From Clostridia bacterium (lineage in GTDB: Bacteria > Bacillota > Sulfobacillia > SLMV01), in contig PUMM01000184.1 in assembly GCA_003551365.1 (NCBI GenBank), positions 1 through 43,564 of the forward strand: a stretch of DNA of 43,564 bases. Reading direction: 5' to 3'. Both the position numbers and the translations under genes were made by a program. Below the pieces are notes generated by a model. That model was not told where the DNA came from. It ran no database searches and worked only from the letters and a program-made list of their open reading frames with translations. Positions 25,293 to 32,972 of this stretch are shown here, one piece after another (within the stretch, counting starts at the first letter, position 1; each line of letters opens with the position of its first letter).

Positions 25293-25347
25293 GAGCCGCC
25301 GGCCCACTTCCCGGATCGCACGGCGGGGAGGCGGCGGCTCCAGTTTT
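25293..25347 (+). terminator. Terminator after the fused hydantoinase gene
   Basis: GAGCCGCCG (25293-25301) pairs perfectly with CGGCGGCTC (25332-25340) around a G/C-rich interior, followed by CAGTTTT. It is one of the few stems in this window with a T-run. It separates the hydantoinase gene from the amidohydrolase at 25437. Confidence 0.65.
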
Positions 25348-25436
25348 CGCACACTCCTCCCCACACCGACGGGCAGGAGATGCCCGCCGCCTGAGCCAAT
25401 AACTCATACAGGCCAAACGGGAAATGGGGGGCATTT

Positions 25437-26993
25437 ATGAGTTCACCCACACTGATTCTGCACAATGCCAGCATACTGACCATGGACCCGGAGGGAGATG
25501 AGCGGGCGACGGCACTGGCTGCAGAGGGAGACAGAATCGTCGCAGTGGGCGGCGAGGACGAGGTACTGCAACTGGCCGGACCGGAAACGGAGACAATCGA
25601 TCTCGCGGGCATGACGGTTCTCCCCGGATTCATAGACACGCACGTGCACTTTGTGGCAACCGGCATGCGCCTGCACCACATGATGGATCTGACGGGGTTG
25701 GGATCAGTGGATCAGCTGCTGCAGCAGGTCCGGTCCGAGGCGGAAGAGAAGGAGGCCGGCGCCTGGATCCTCGGCTGGGGTTTCGACCACTACGCACTTG
25801 CTGAGAAGCGCTATCCAACCCGCGCGGAACTGGACGCAGCCGCACCGGACAATCCGGTCTTTTTGCGGCGACGGGACGGACACTCATCGATCTTCAACTC
25901 GGCCGGGCTGCAGACCCTCAGGGTATCCACCGACACTCCCGGATACAATGTGGATGAGGCCGGGCATCCGACCGGCGTGCTGCAGGCCCGGGCCAATTCT
26001 GCGGCGAATGAGGAAATTGCGGAGCTTCTGCGCACGCCAGAAATGGGACGGGAGGCCTGCCTGGCTGCGGCCCGGGAGGCCGTCTCCGTTGGGATAACCA
26101 CCCTGCACGCCCTGACAGCGGGAGAACCGCAGGAATCCGAGGGGCAGGCCATCGCACTGTCGCGCGAGGATCTGCCGGTCCGCGTGGTGGAGTACTACCA
26201 GACGACCAATGTGGATGCTGTGCTGGATGCGGGACTGCCACGCATCGGCGGATGCATCCTCATCGACGGTTCTATCGGCTCACAGACCGCTGCCCTGCAG
26301 GAACCCTACAGTGATGATCCGAGCACCCGCGGCGTGCTGTACTTCGAGGGGGAGGAAATAGAGAAGTTCATGCACACCGCCCACTCTGCCGGTCTGCAGA
26401 TTGCCGTGCACGCCATCGGCGACCGGGCCATAGAGCAGGCCCTGACTGCATTCGAATCTGTGCTGGGGAATGAGCCGCAGCCGGAAAGATTCCGGCACCG
26501 CATAGAACACTTCCTCATCCCCACCGCAGACCAGATGGATCGGGCCCACCAGCTGGGCATAACTCCGGCCATGCAGCCGGCCTTTGAACACTTCTGGGGA
26601 GGCCCGGACGGGCTCTACGCCAGCCGGCTGGGTGAGCGGGTGCAGCGCACCAATCCCTTCCGGACCCTGCTGGACATGGGAGTGGTTGTGGGCGGAGGCT
26701 CCGACAGCCTGGTGACACCCATGAACCCACTGCTGGGCGTACACAGTGCGGTCAATCACCCCAACCCGGCTCACCGCCTATCGGTGCGGGAAGCAATAGG
26801 TCTTTTTACCCAAAATGGGGCTCACCAGGCCTTCGAAGAGGGGGACAAGGGATCAGTCAGCCCCGGCAAGCTGGCCGATATGGTGATCCTGAGTGACGAC
26901 CCCACTGCCGTTTCACCCGAAAACATCCGCGATGTGCAGGTGAAGGCCACGATCATCGGCGGCGAGTTCGTCTGGGGAAACGACGCAGAATAA
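25437..26993 (+). CDS. YtcJ-like metal-dependent amidohydrolase
   Basis: This 518-residue enzyme is of amidohydrolase family 3. It has a small beta-sandwich N-terminus (LILHNASILTMDP), then the barrel with GFIDTHVHF (His69, His71 metal ligands), DGSIGSQTAAL, IAVHAIGDRAIEQAL, RIEHFLI and the final GGGSDSLVTPMNPL carrying the catalytic Asp. It ends with the usual KLADMVILSDDP and the second sandwich strand. YtcJ/LAF3-like enzymes hydrolyse amide or related bonds of mostly unknown substrates. No signal peptide is seen, so it is cytoplasmic. The ribosome site is a run of G six nt before the ATG. It has its own terminator and stands among other amide hydrolases. Confidence 0.92.
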   Translation: MSSPTLILHNASILTMDPEGDERATALAAEGDRIVAVGGEDEVLQLAGPETETIDLAGMTVLPGFIDTHVHFVATGMRLHHMMDLTGLGSVDQLLQQVRSEAEEKEAGAWILGWGFDHYALAEKRYPTRAELDAAAPDNPVFLRRRDGHSSIFNSAGLQTLRVSTDTPGYNVDEAGHPTGVLQARANSAANEEIAELLRTPEMGREACLAAAREAVSVGITTLHALTAGEPQESEGQAIALSREDLPVRVVEYYQTTNVDAVLDAGLPRIGGCILIDGSIGSQTAALQEPYSDDPSTRGVLYFEGEEIEKFMHTAHSAGLQIAVHAIGDRAIEQALTAFESVLGNEPQPERFRHRIEHFLIPTADQMDRAHQLGITPAMQPAFEHFWGGPDGLYASRLGERVQRTNPFRTLLDMGVVVGGGSDSLVTPMNPLLGVHSAVNHPNPAHRLSVREAIGLFTQNGAHQAFEEGDKGSVSPGKLADMVILSDDPTAVSPENIRDVQVKATIIGGEFVWGNDAE

Positions 26994-27009
26994 CTCTGGT
27001 TCCAGGACC

Positions 27010-27030
27010 GGGGGCGGCACAGCCGCCCCC
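27010..27030 (+). terminator. Hairpin after the YtcJ-like amidohydrolase gene
   Basis: GGGGGCGGC (27010-27018), an ACA loop and GCCGCCCCC (27022-27030) form a perfect 9-bp stem 16 nt after the stop codon. No T-run follows. Confidence 0.65.
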
Positions 27031-27345
27031 GCATCTTCATACATCGGGCTGCAGATTCGTCTCTCCGACAGCAGCGCCCCGGGGCTTCTCTGCTGGCCTC
27101 AGTGCCCTCCCGTCTGCACCCGCTCGGGCCAAACCGTCGGCTCATGATCTCGGCCCTGCCCCATGGCCCAGACAGTGTCCAGCTGTCGTGCGGCACAGTG
27201 ATGGGTCCTGCCAGGTTCGGAGGCATGCCCAGTACACATATGGGCACGCCCCCCTGGATGAAGCAAAAAGTCAACAATGGAGCCCCCACAGAGCTCGGTG
27301 TAAGAAACTCCGATCATAAAAGACACACACCCAGCTGTGAGCCAT
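27031..27345. other. Convergent intergenic stretch with several stem-loops
   Basis: No credible gene is seen in these 315 bases between convergent stops. Possible stems are GGCATGCCCA (27222-27231) with TGGGCACGCC (27241-27250), and GACAG (27171-27175) with CTGTC (27183-27187) enclosed by GGCCCA (27165-27170) with TGGGTC (27202-27207). Short minus-strand frames read through here but have no ribosome site or recognised motif. It may be a small RNA, a decayed insertion or just 3' ends. Confidence 0.3.
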
Positions 27346-28659
27346 CTAACCGTCTTCCAGCATCCGTCTCCACATGCGGAGGTAGCCGTCCCTGTCGAAG
27401 GCAGGTGCAAAGCCTTCTGCAATCTTCCTGCCCCGGGCAGCGCCGTCCCACAGCAGATCGATCACCATGCCGGCCATGGCCTTGGAGGGCACTATGTATG
27501 CCATCTCCGGATCGGTGACCCGAAAGGTTCGGGCGTGATTGCTGCCCTCCACTCCACCGATGAATGGGTGTATGGACGGCATGAGGTGGCTCACATCGCC
27601 CATATCGGAAGAGCCACCCAGGTGGCCCATCCGGCGCACCCTGTCCGCCCCCAGGAGCAGTTCAATCTGCTCGGCATACAGGTCACTCATCTCTTCATCC
27701 AGTTCGCGGGGGAGATAACCCGGAATTTCTGTGACATCGACTTCTGCGCCGATGGCCTGGGCTCCGGCCTGTAGGGCACGATTGACCTTACTGCTGGCGT
27801 CCCCGATAGCATCCATGGTTCTTCCCCGCACGTAGGTTTCCATAGAGACCTCAGATGGTACTACATTGACCAGATCTCCCCCTCCGGTGATGATGGGATG
27901 GATGCGGATGCTGTCCTCATCCTTGAAGGTCTCTCGCTGGGCGTGAATGCCCATCAAACCGAGCATCGCGGCGTTCAGAGCATTCACTCCCTCGTGCGGA
28001 GCAGACCCGGCGTGCGCCTCGCGTCCCAGGTACCGGATGATCTTGCCGACAAATCCATTGCTTCCCCCGGAGAGCATGATCCTCCGGCCCAGATCCGCAC
28101 CGGATAGATGTGCCATCGCGGCCATGTCGATATCGTCCAGAAGGCCCATGCGGATGAACTCCTGCTTACCACCAAAGAACTCTATCTCGCCCTGTTCACG
28201 CAGGTGTCTGCGATAATCCAGCTCCACGTACTCCTCAGCCGGAACTGCCATGAATGATACGCCACCGTCCAGTGAATCGATGACACCGCTCTGCATGAGT
28301 CCGATGGCAGTAGCAAACATAATGGCCAACTGCCCGTGGTGACCGCACGCATGCACGGCTCCCGTGTCGGGATCTGCATCCGGATGCTCCCGGCACACCA
28401 CGGCATCCAGTTCACCCATCACGGCGATCTGAAAGTCATCCGAGCGGCCGGGAAGGTCAGCCCGGATACCGGTACGAGCCAGTCCGGAGTCATAATCCAA
28501 ACCCAGCTCCGCGAAGAACTCGCCGACTATTTCGGCCGTACGATATTCCTTGAAGCCCAACTCCGGGTTACTCCAGATGTCGTCAGCGAACTGAAATATC
28601 CTTTCGACAGCTTCATCTATAGCCTCCATTGCTCTCTTCTTGGCAGATCTTCTGTCCAT
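27346..28659 (-). CDS. M20D-family amidohydrolase/peptidase (AbgB-like)
   Basis: This 437-residue cytoplasmic metalloenzyme of peptidase family M20 has a two-domain layout. The metal-site motifs are MGELDAV, HACGHH (residues 103-108), VPAEEY with the catalytic Glu pair near 142-143, and a C-terminal EGSNHARTF histidine. The lid/dimerisation domain carries REAHAGSAPHEGVNALNAA. WSNPELGFKEY near the N-terminus is typical of M20D. It resembles p-aminobenzoyl-glutamate hydrolase subunit B and other N-acyl amino acid amidohydrolases. The start is uncertain: ATG 28659 fits the family N-terminus but has a weak ribosome site; ATG 28626 or the longer frame to 28764 are possible. It diverges from the next M20 gene. 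Confidence 0.88.
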   Translation of the reverse strand: MDRRSAKKRAMEAIDEAVERIFQFADDIWSNPELGFKEYRTAEIVGEFFAELGLDYDSGLARTGIRADLPGRSDDFQIAVMGELDAVVCREHPDADPDTGAVHACGHHGQLAIMFATAIGLMQSGVIDSLDGGVSFMAVPAEEYVELDYRRHLREQGEIEFFGGKQEFIRMGLLDDIDMAAMAHLSGADLGRRIMLSGGSNGFVGKIIRYLGREAHAGSAPHEGVNALNAAMLGLMGIHAQRETFKDEDSIRIHPIITGGGDLVNVVPSEVSMETYVRGRTMDAIGDASSKVNRALQAGAQAIGAEVDVTEIPGYLPRELDEEMSDLYAEQIELLLGADRVRRMGHLGGSSDMGDVSHLMPSIHPFIGGVEGSNHARTFRVTDPEMAYIVPSKAMAGMVIDLLWDGAARGRKIAEGFAPAFDRDGYLRMWRRMLEDG

Positions 28660-28979
28660 AAGCTCGCGACGCGAAATCGCTTCCCCCTTTCGTGCAAAAG
28701 CCCGGTTTTCGCTGTCATACATCGCCCCCGAACCGGATCCGACTCCTGTCCGGTGGGCCGCCAAGATACTGCAACGCTGTACCCAATGACTACGCCACCG
28801 GCCAGGCTTTCCCTGTTCGTCAGCACTGCAGATGCGTTGAGCTCCCTCTCGCCCGGCCAGCTATCTGCATGGGTGGCGTCCGGCGCGGGCGGCCCCGGCA
28901 GGAGACGGGTCGGAATGCGAGAAAAACGAATGAGGCAGCACCGAAACCTGCCGCAGTTCAAAAGAGGAGGAAGCCATCA
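28660..28979. other. Divergent intergenic region between two M20 peptidase genes
   Basis: About 320 bases separate the start of the M20D gene (minus) from that of the CPG2-like gene (plus). I see no promoter pair close to consensus and no strong repeat. TTGAGC near 28837 has no matching -10 box. It presumably holds both promoters. Both genes may start further upstream than called, which would shrink this gap. Confidence 0.4.
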
Positions 28980-30104
28980 ATGAATGATCTCACCCGCCAG
29001 ATGGACAATTGCCGCCCGGACATGGAACGACTTCTGCAGAAAATCGTGCATCTCGAATCACCCAGCACCGATAAAGCCGCCGTCGACCGGCTGGGAGAAA
29101 TGCTGGCGCATCGTCTGCGCGACGCCGGCTGCCGGGTGAACATGCTGCGCCAGGAGGAATATGGTGACCATCTGGTGGCGCAGCTGGGGGGTGGCGGCAT
29201 AGGAGTGCTGGTCATCGGTCACATGGATACGGTGTGGAGCGCAGGGGAGGCAACAGAGAGACCCTTTTGCACATGCGACAACCTTGCATTCGGGCCCGGA
29301 GTGGAAGACATGAAATCCGGCATCGTTCAGGCCCTCTTCGCCCTGGAGGCAGTCCGGCACAGAAACCAGCTAACGGGACCGGTAACTCTGCTCATCAACA
29401 GCGACGAGGAGGTCGGTAGCCCGACCTCCCGCCCGGTCATTGAGGAGTATGCCCGGGACGCCCGGGCAGTCCTGGTATTGGAATCGGCCCCGGACGTCGA
29501 AACGATATTCACCACCCGCAAGGGAGTGGGCATGTTTGATCTGCACGCCCGGGGACGCGCGGCACACGCCGGTGCCAACCCCACCGAAGGCCGCAGCGCC
29601 ATTGAAGAGATGGCTCGCCAGATCACAGCGCTGCACGATATGACCGATTACGATCGCGGAACCACAGTCAATGTGGGCACCCTGCGCGGCGGTACGAGGC
29701 CAAATGTGGTGGCAGCAGAGGCGACTGCACGCGTCGACATCCGGGTGAGCACACGCCGGGAGGCGGAACGACTGACCCGGGCCATTTCCTCCCTGCAGCC
29801 GCAGATCGACGGTGTCCACCTGCAGGTAGAGGGTGGAATGAACCGGCCTCCCATGGAACCCGACCGGGGCACCGCCGAGCTGTTCAGCCGGGCCCGGGCA
29901 GAAGGCGACAAACTCGGGCTGCAGCTGAAGGAGACCAGCAGCGGAGGGGGAAGCGACGGGAACTTCACTGCTTCTGTCGGCACTCCCACCCTGGACGGTC
30001 TGGGAGGCGTGGGCGGCGGGGCTCACTCGCTGCATGAATACGTGTATCTGGATTGCATGCCGGTGCGCACCGCTCTGCTGGTTCGCCTGCTGGAGACCCT
30101 GTAG
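28980..30104 (+). CDS. M20 metallopeptidase, glutamate carboxypeptidase (CPG2)-like
   Basis: This 374-residue enzyme is of peptidase family M20. The two-zinc site is complete: His81 and the supporting Asp83 in GHMDTVW, Asp110 in GPGVEDMKSG, Glu143-Glu144 in NSDEEVGS, Glu168 in LESAPD and His349 in GGGAHSLHEY. The lid domain includes RGRAAHAGANPTEGRSAIEE with the conserved His196 seen in CPG2-type dimers. Members remove C-terminal glutamate from folates and peptides or act as ArgE/DapE-like deacylases. The ribosome site AGGAGGAAG lies just before the ATG. No signal peptide is seen, so it is probably cytoplasmic and could act on imported peptides. Confidence 0.93.
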   Translation: MNDLTRQMDNCRPDMERLLQKIVHLESPSTDKAAVDRLGEMLAHRLRDAGCRVNMLRQEEYGDHLVAQLGGGGIGVLVIGHMDTVWSAGEATERPFCTCDNLAFGPGVEDMKSGIVQALFALEAVRHRNQLTGPVTLLINSDEEVGSPTSRPVIEEYARDARAVLVLESAPDVETIFTTRKGVGMFDLHARGRAAHAGANPTEGRSAIEEMARQITALHDMTDYDRGTTVNVGTLRGGTRPNVVAAEATARVDIRVSTRREAERLTRAISSLQPQIDGVHLQVEGGMNRPPMEPDRGTAELFSRARAEGDKLGLQLKETSSGGGSDGNFTASVGTPTLDGLGGVGGGAHSLHEYVYLDCMPVRTALLVRLLETL

Positions 30105-30192
30105 CCGGAGAACGGCTCCAATTCTGCCGACCCCGGCGGGAATCGGCTCCGCGATCCGGCCCGGACCGATCGACTCCGGCCGGCGGGCGATG

Positions 30193-30221
30193 TTTCCCCG
30201 CAGAATTCCACAGTGTATAAT
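30193..30221 (+). promoter_or_regulatory. TATAAT promoter and hairpin leader for the 30311 gene
   Basis: A perfect -10 box TATAAT (30216-30221) lies 17 nt after a poor -35 (TTTCCC, 30193-30198). The predicted leader of about 80 nt contains a perfect 7-bp hairpin with an AAA loop (CACCACC 30261-30267, GGTGGTG 30271-30277). The hairpin could affect translation of the GTG-started gene. Confidence 0.45.
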
Positions 30222-30310
30222 GGATGAGATTCGTCATGACCTTCGCACTCGGCTGCGTCTCACCACCAAAGGTGGTGGGATCAGATCCGACATCCGGGAG
30301 GAGAGAAGAT

Positions 30311-31048
30311 GTGCCCCCATACATTGCGGATGCCCTCAGCACCCTGGCGTTCTTTGCCTACTACGCTGCCTGCGCAGCAGCCATTATGCTGCTGACAGAA
30401 CGGACCGGCATACCGCCCGAAGTGGCGCGCAAGGCCTATCACCTGATGTGCAGTGCCAGCATATTCATTGTGCTCTTTGCATTTCAACGCTGGTGGGCGG
30501 CAGCCAGTGCGGTGGCGGGGTTCTTCCTGGTCGCCTACCTGGCCACCTGGCTGCTGGAACGCATCCCGGCCTTCCGCTTCATCCGCCGCCGCAACCAGGG
30601 GCCGGAGATACGCCGGCAGATAATCTCGGTCCTGGCCGTATTTGTTCTGCTCATAGTCCTGTTCTGGGGGGTTCTGGGCCCGGGCAGCCGCGTGCACGCC
30701 GCCGTCGGACTGGCGGCCTGGGGAGTCGGTGACGCAGTCGCCGGTATGTGCGGAAAGCGTTTTGGGCGGGTCCGCTCGTGGTTCTCCGCATTTGCTCCCA
30801 AGACCCTGGAGGGAACTGTTGCCATGTTCGGCGCCGCACTTTTGGCCATTTTCCTCACGCTCACTTTCCTCACCCCCGTCCCTCTGGTGGCCAGACTTGT
30901 GGCATCGACCATTCTGGCCCTGGCAGCCAGCCTGATCGAACTGGTGACGCGTCGGGGCTGGGATACGCTATCGGTGCCGGCAGCCGTGGCGCTGCTTTCG
31001 TTTCTGATTCTGCCCGCGGTAACGCGGATGATGCAGTACCTGCCATGA
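30311..31048 (+). CDS. Diacylglycerol/polyprenol kinase-type membrane enzyme (SEC59/DGK1-like)
   Basis: This 245-residue polytopic protein has about seven membrane helices. It has the CTP-dependent lipid kinase / cytidylyltransferase-like motifs: VARKAYHLMCSASI near the N-terminus, GVGDAVAGMCGKRFG in the middle and KTLEGTVAMF with the conserved KTxEG. Relatives phosphorylate dolichol, diacylglycerol or phytol using CTP; this form could make or recycle a lipid phosphate carrier. GTG 30311 was chosen because GGGAGGAGAG lies about 6 nt upstream; the frame extends to 30224 but overlaps the promoter. Its stop overlaps the start of the next gene (ATGA), so the two products are co-made. Confidence 0.85.
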   Translation: MPPYIADALSTLAFFAYYAACAAAIMLLTERTGIPPEVARKAYHLMCSASIFIVLFAFQRWWAAASAVAGFFLVAYLATWLLERIPAFRFIRRRNQGPEIRRQIISVLAVFVLLIVLFWGVLGPGSRVHAAVGLAAWGVGDAVAGMCGKRFGRVRSWFSAFAPKTLEGTVAMFGAALLAIFLTLTFLTPVPLVARLVASTILALAASLIELVTRRGWDTLSVPAAVALLSFLILPAVTRMMQYLP

Positions 31049-31722
31049 ACAGACACCAACGACGCGAACTGAACCGGGAAAAGGAGAAAACTCTGCGGGC
31101 CGCGTGGATGATCAGTCTCGCCGCTCCGGTCACCACACTCATTGCCTTCCTCCTGGGCGGCGCCACCGTGCAGATGGCCGATTTTTTGCGCCGCACCAGC
31201 GAGCTGGCGGGGCTGTTTCTGGCCTGGTGGACCTTTCGTCGGACGGCTGACGTGAGGGCGAAGGATGCCGCAGACCGGCTGGAACACCTCTGCAGTCTGG
31301 CCATCGCCCTGGTAATGGGACTGTCATTTTTGCTCATCACTTACGCCGCTGCGAGCCGCCTGCTGCACCCGCAACCGCTGGGAATGATAGCGCCCGGCCT
31401 GGTCATTCCCATCGGCGGAATTATCGTCAATGGGTGGTTCTGGCGCCGTGGAGCCGGGCTGGCGCGGCAGGAGTCCTCGCCCGTCGTGGAATCGCAGTGG
31501 CGACTGTGTCGGGCCAAGGCCGTGCTCGACGTATGCGTCCTCCTCACGCTGCTCCTCACCCTCCTCGTCGACGAGCCGTCCACCTCCCGCTACATCGACC
31601 TGGCCGGATCGAGCATTATCGGCATATTTCTGCTGACCTCCGCCTGGCGCATGGGACGTCCAGCCGTCTCCGCGCTTGTGGCCATCTCCGGTGCGCGGGA
31701 TGAACCACCCGCAGAAGAATGA
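31045..31722 (+). CDS. CDF-like membrane protein lacking the C-terminal metal domain
   Basis: This 225-residue protein has about five to six membrane helices and a layout like the transmembrane part of cation diffusion facilitators: ADFLRRTSELAGLFLAWWTFRR, DAADRLEHLCSLAIALVM and a final helix with YIDLAGSSIIGIFLLTSAWRMG. Where active CDFs have the paired His/Asp metal ligands of TM2 and TM5, I read Arg and Glu (TM2) and Lys and Asp (TM5), so zinc transport may be lost or changed. It also lacks the usual cytoplasmic domain. Its ATG overlaps the stop of the lipid-kinase gene, which implies coupled translation. The stop lies 7 nt from that of the convergent TolC gene, leaving no room for a separate terminator. 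Confidence 0.65.
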   Translation: MNRHQRRELNREKEKTLRAAWMISLAAPVTTLIAFLLGGATVQMADFLRRTSELAGLFLAWWTFRRTADVRAKDAADRLEHLCSLAIALVMGLSFLLITYAAASRLLHPQPLGMIAPGLVIPIGGIIVNGWFWRRGAGLARQESSPVVESQWRLCRAKAVLDVCVLLTLLLTLLVDEPSTSRYIDLAGSSIIGIFLLTSAWRMGRPAVSALVAISGARDEPPAEE

Positions 31723-31729
31723 GGTTTTC

Positions 31730-32953
31730 CTACCGCAGCTCGTCAATTTCTGCCCGGATCCTATCGTACTCGACATCGAGATCGGCGACCCCGGCCCCAA
31801 GCAGTGCATCCCGCTGGGCCAGAGCAATCATGTGCCCCACTTCTGCCTCGCGCTGCGCCAGCTCGGCCTCCCGCAGGCGCACTCCACTGTCCAGTACATC
31901 GGTGACGGTGGTCAGTCCGGCCTCGTACTGCACGGTGGCCACCTCGGCGGCGCGAGCAGCCAGCTCGACCTGATCGGCCAGCGCCTCGCGTTTTTCGTCC
32001 ATTTCGGCCAGATGTGAATACAGCTCGCGCACCTGACGTTCCACCACTCGCTCAGTGCTGCCCAGGGTCTGCTCGGCCCGATCGATGGCCAGAGAACGCG
32101 CCATGTAGGAGCGTCGACGGGTGTACCCCCCGCGGTGTTCGCGAAACAGCTGCTCCTCCTTATGGGCCAGCTTCACCTGCGCCTCAGCACTCTGCACCTC
32201 CGGACTGACCTCGATGGCCAGCTGCACATCGGCTGCCAGATCCAGCTCTCCCGAGACGGAAGCATCCGGAGGATCCGCGAGTGCCAGCTGGGCATCGAAG
32301 TCCATACCCAGGGTGTCGCGCAGCGCGAGGAGAGCACGATCTCTGGCTCGCCCGGCCGCCCGCAGATCCGCCTCGCCACCGGACACCTCAGCCCGGGCCC
32401 GGATCACATCAATTTTCGCCACCCGCCCCCTCTCGTGCAGCAGCTCGGCGCTCTCTTGGTGTGCCTCCAGCCGCTGCAGGGAATCGCGGTGCAGATCCAC
32501 CGTCATCTCTGCCAGCAGCACCCCGAAGTACAGCTCTATGACCTCGGCGCGCAGGGCAGCCATCTGCGCCGAGTAGCGGGCCCGCGCCACCTGCCGCACC
32601 GCCGCAAACTGCAGGGGGAGAAGCTCCTCCACCTCGGCCTTCTCCAGATCGGTAGGTGCACCTATAGTTATCCGCACCGGTTCATCATTCGGTCCGGGAA
32701 AGGTCATGGTCTGACCCCGTGGAGGCCCAATCTCATGCTGGCGCTGCAGATCTGCCGCCTCCAGAAGCGCCTCCGTCATTTCCAGCCTGGCCCGCTGCCC
32801 CCGGTCTCCCTCCGCCATGGCCCGGTCCACGGCCCCCGGCAGGGTCAGAAGCTCGGCCGCCTCTTCCCCGACCGCCTCCCGCGCAGACGAGGGGACAAAA
32901 AGGAGCAGCAGCCCCAGAGTCAAAACTGCAGCCCATCGAACAGAATGTTTCAT
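31730..32953 (-). CDS. TolC-family outer-membrane efflux protein
   Basis: This 407-residue protein has a signal peptide (about 1-24, VPSSARE after the hydrophobic core). The two halves of the TolC/OEP repeat are visible: LPGAVDRAMAEGDRGQRARLEMTEALLEAA and later ARYSAQMAALRAEVIELYFGVLLAEMTVDL, then VSPEVQSAEAQVKLAHKEE, and the closing VQYEAGLTTVTDVLDSGVRLREAELAQREAEVGH. It would form the outer-membrane channel of the exporter encoded upstream. It is the last gene of the operon, 19 nt after the HlyD-type gene. GGGAGGGAG precedes the ATG. It implies a diderm envelope. The length is near the family norm. Confidence 0.9.
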   Translation of the reverse strand: MKHSVRWAAVLTLGLLLLFVPSSAREAVGEEAAELLTLPGAVDRAMAEGDRGQRARLEMTEALLEAADLQRQHEIGPPRGQTMTFPGPNDEPVRITIGAPTDLEKAEVEELLPLQFAAVRQVARARYSAQMAALRAEVIELYFGVLLAEMTVDLHRDSLQRLEAHQESAELLHERGRVAKIDVIRARAEVSGGEADLRAAGRARDRALLALRDTLGMDFDAQLALADPPDASVSGELDLAADVQLAIEVSPEVQSAEAQVKLAHKEEQLFREHRGGYTRRRSYMARSLAIDRAEQTLGSTERVVERQVRELYSHLAEMDEKREALADQVELAARAAEVATVQYEAGLTTVTDVLDSGVRLREAELAQREAEVGHMIALAQRDALLGAGVADLDVEYDRIRAEIDELR

Positions 32954-32972
32954 GTCAGCACTCCCTCCCGGC

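Noticed and set aside
26822-27289. 155-codon open frame on the minus strand after the YtcJ-like gene
   Set aside because: Half of it is antisense to the amidohydrolase C-terminus. The rest covers stem-loops and has no ribosome site. A decayed transposase was considered but no motif supports it.
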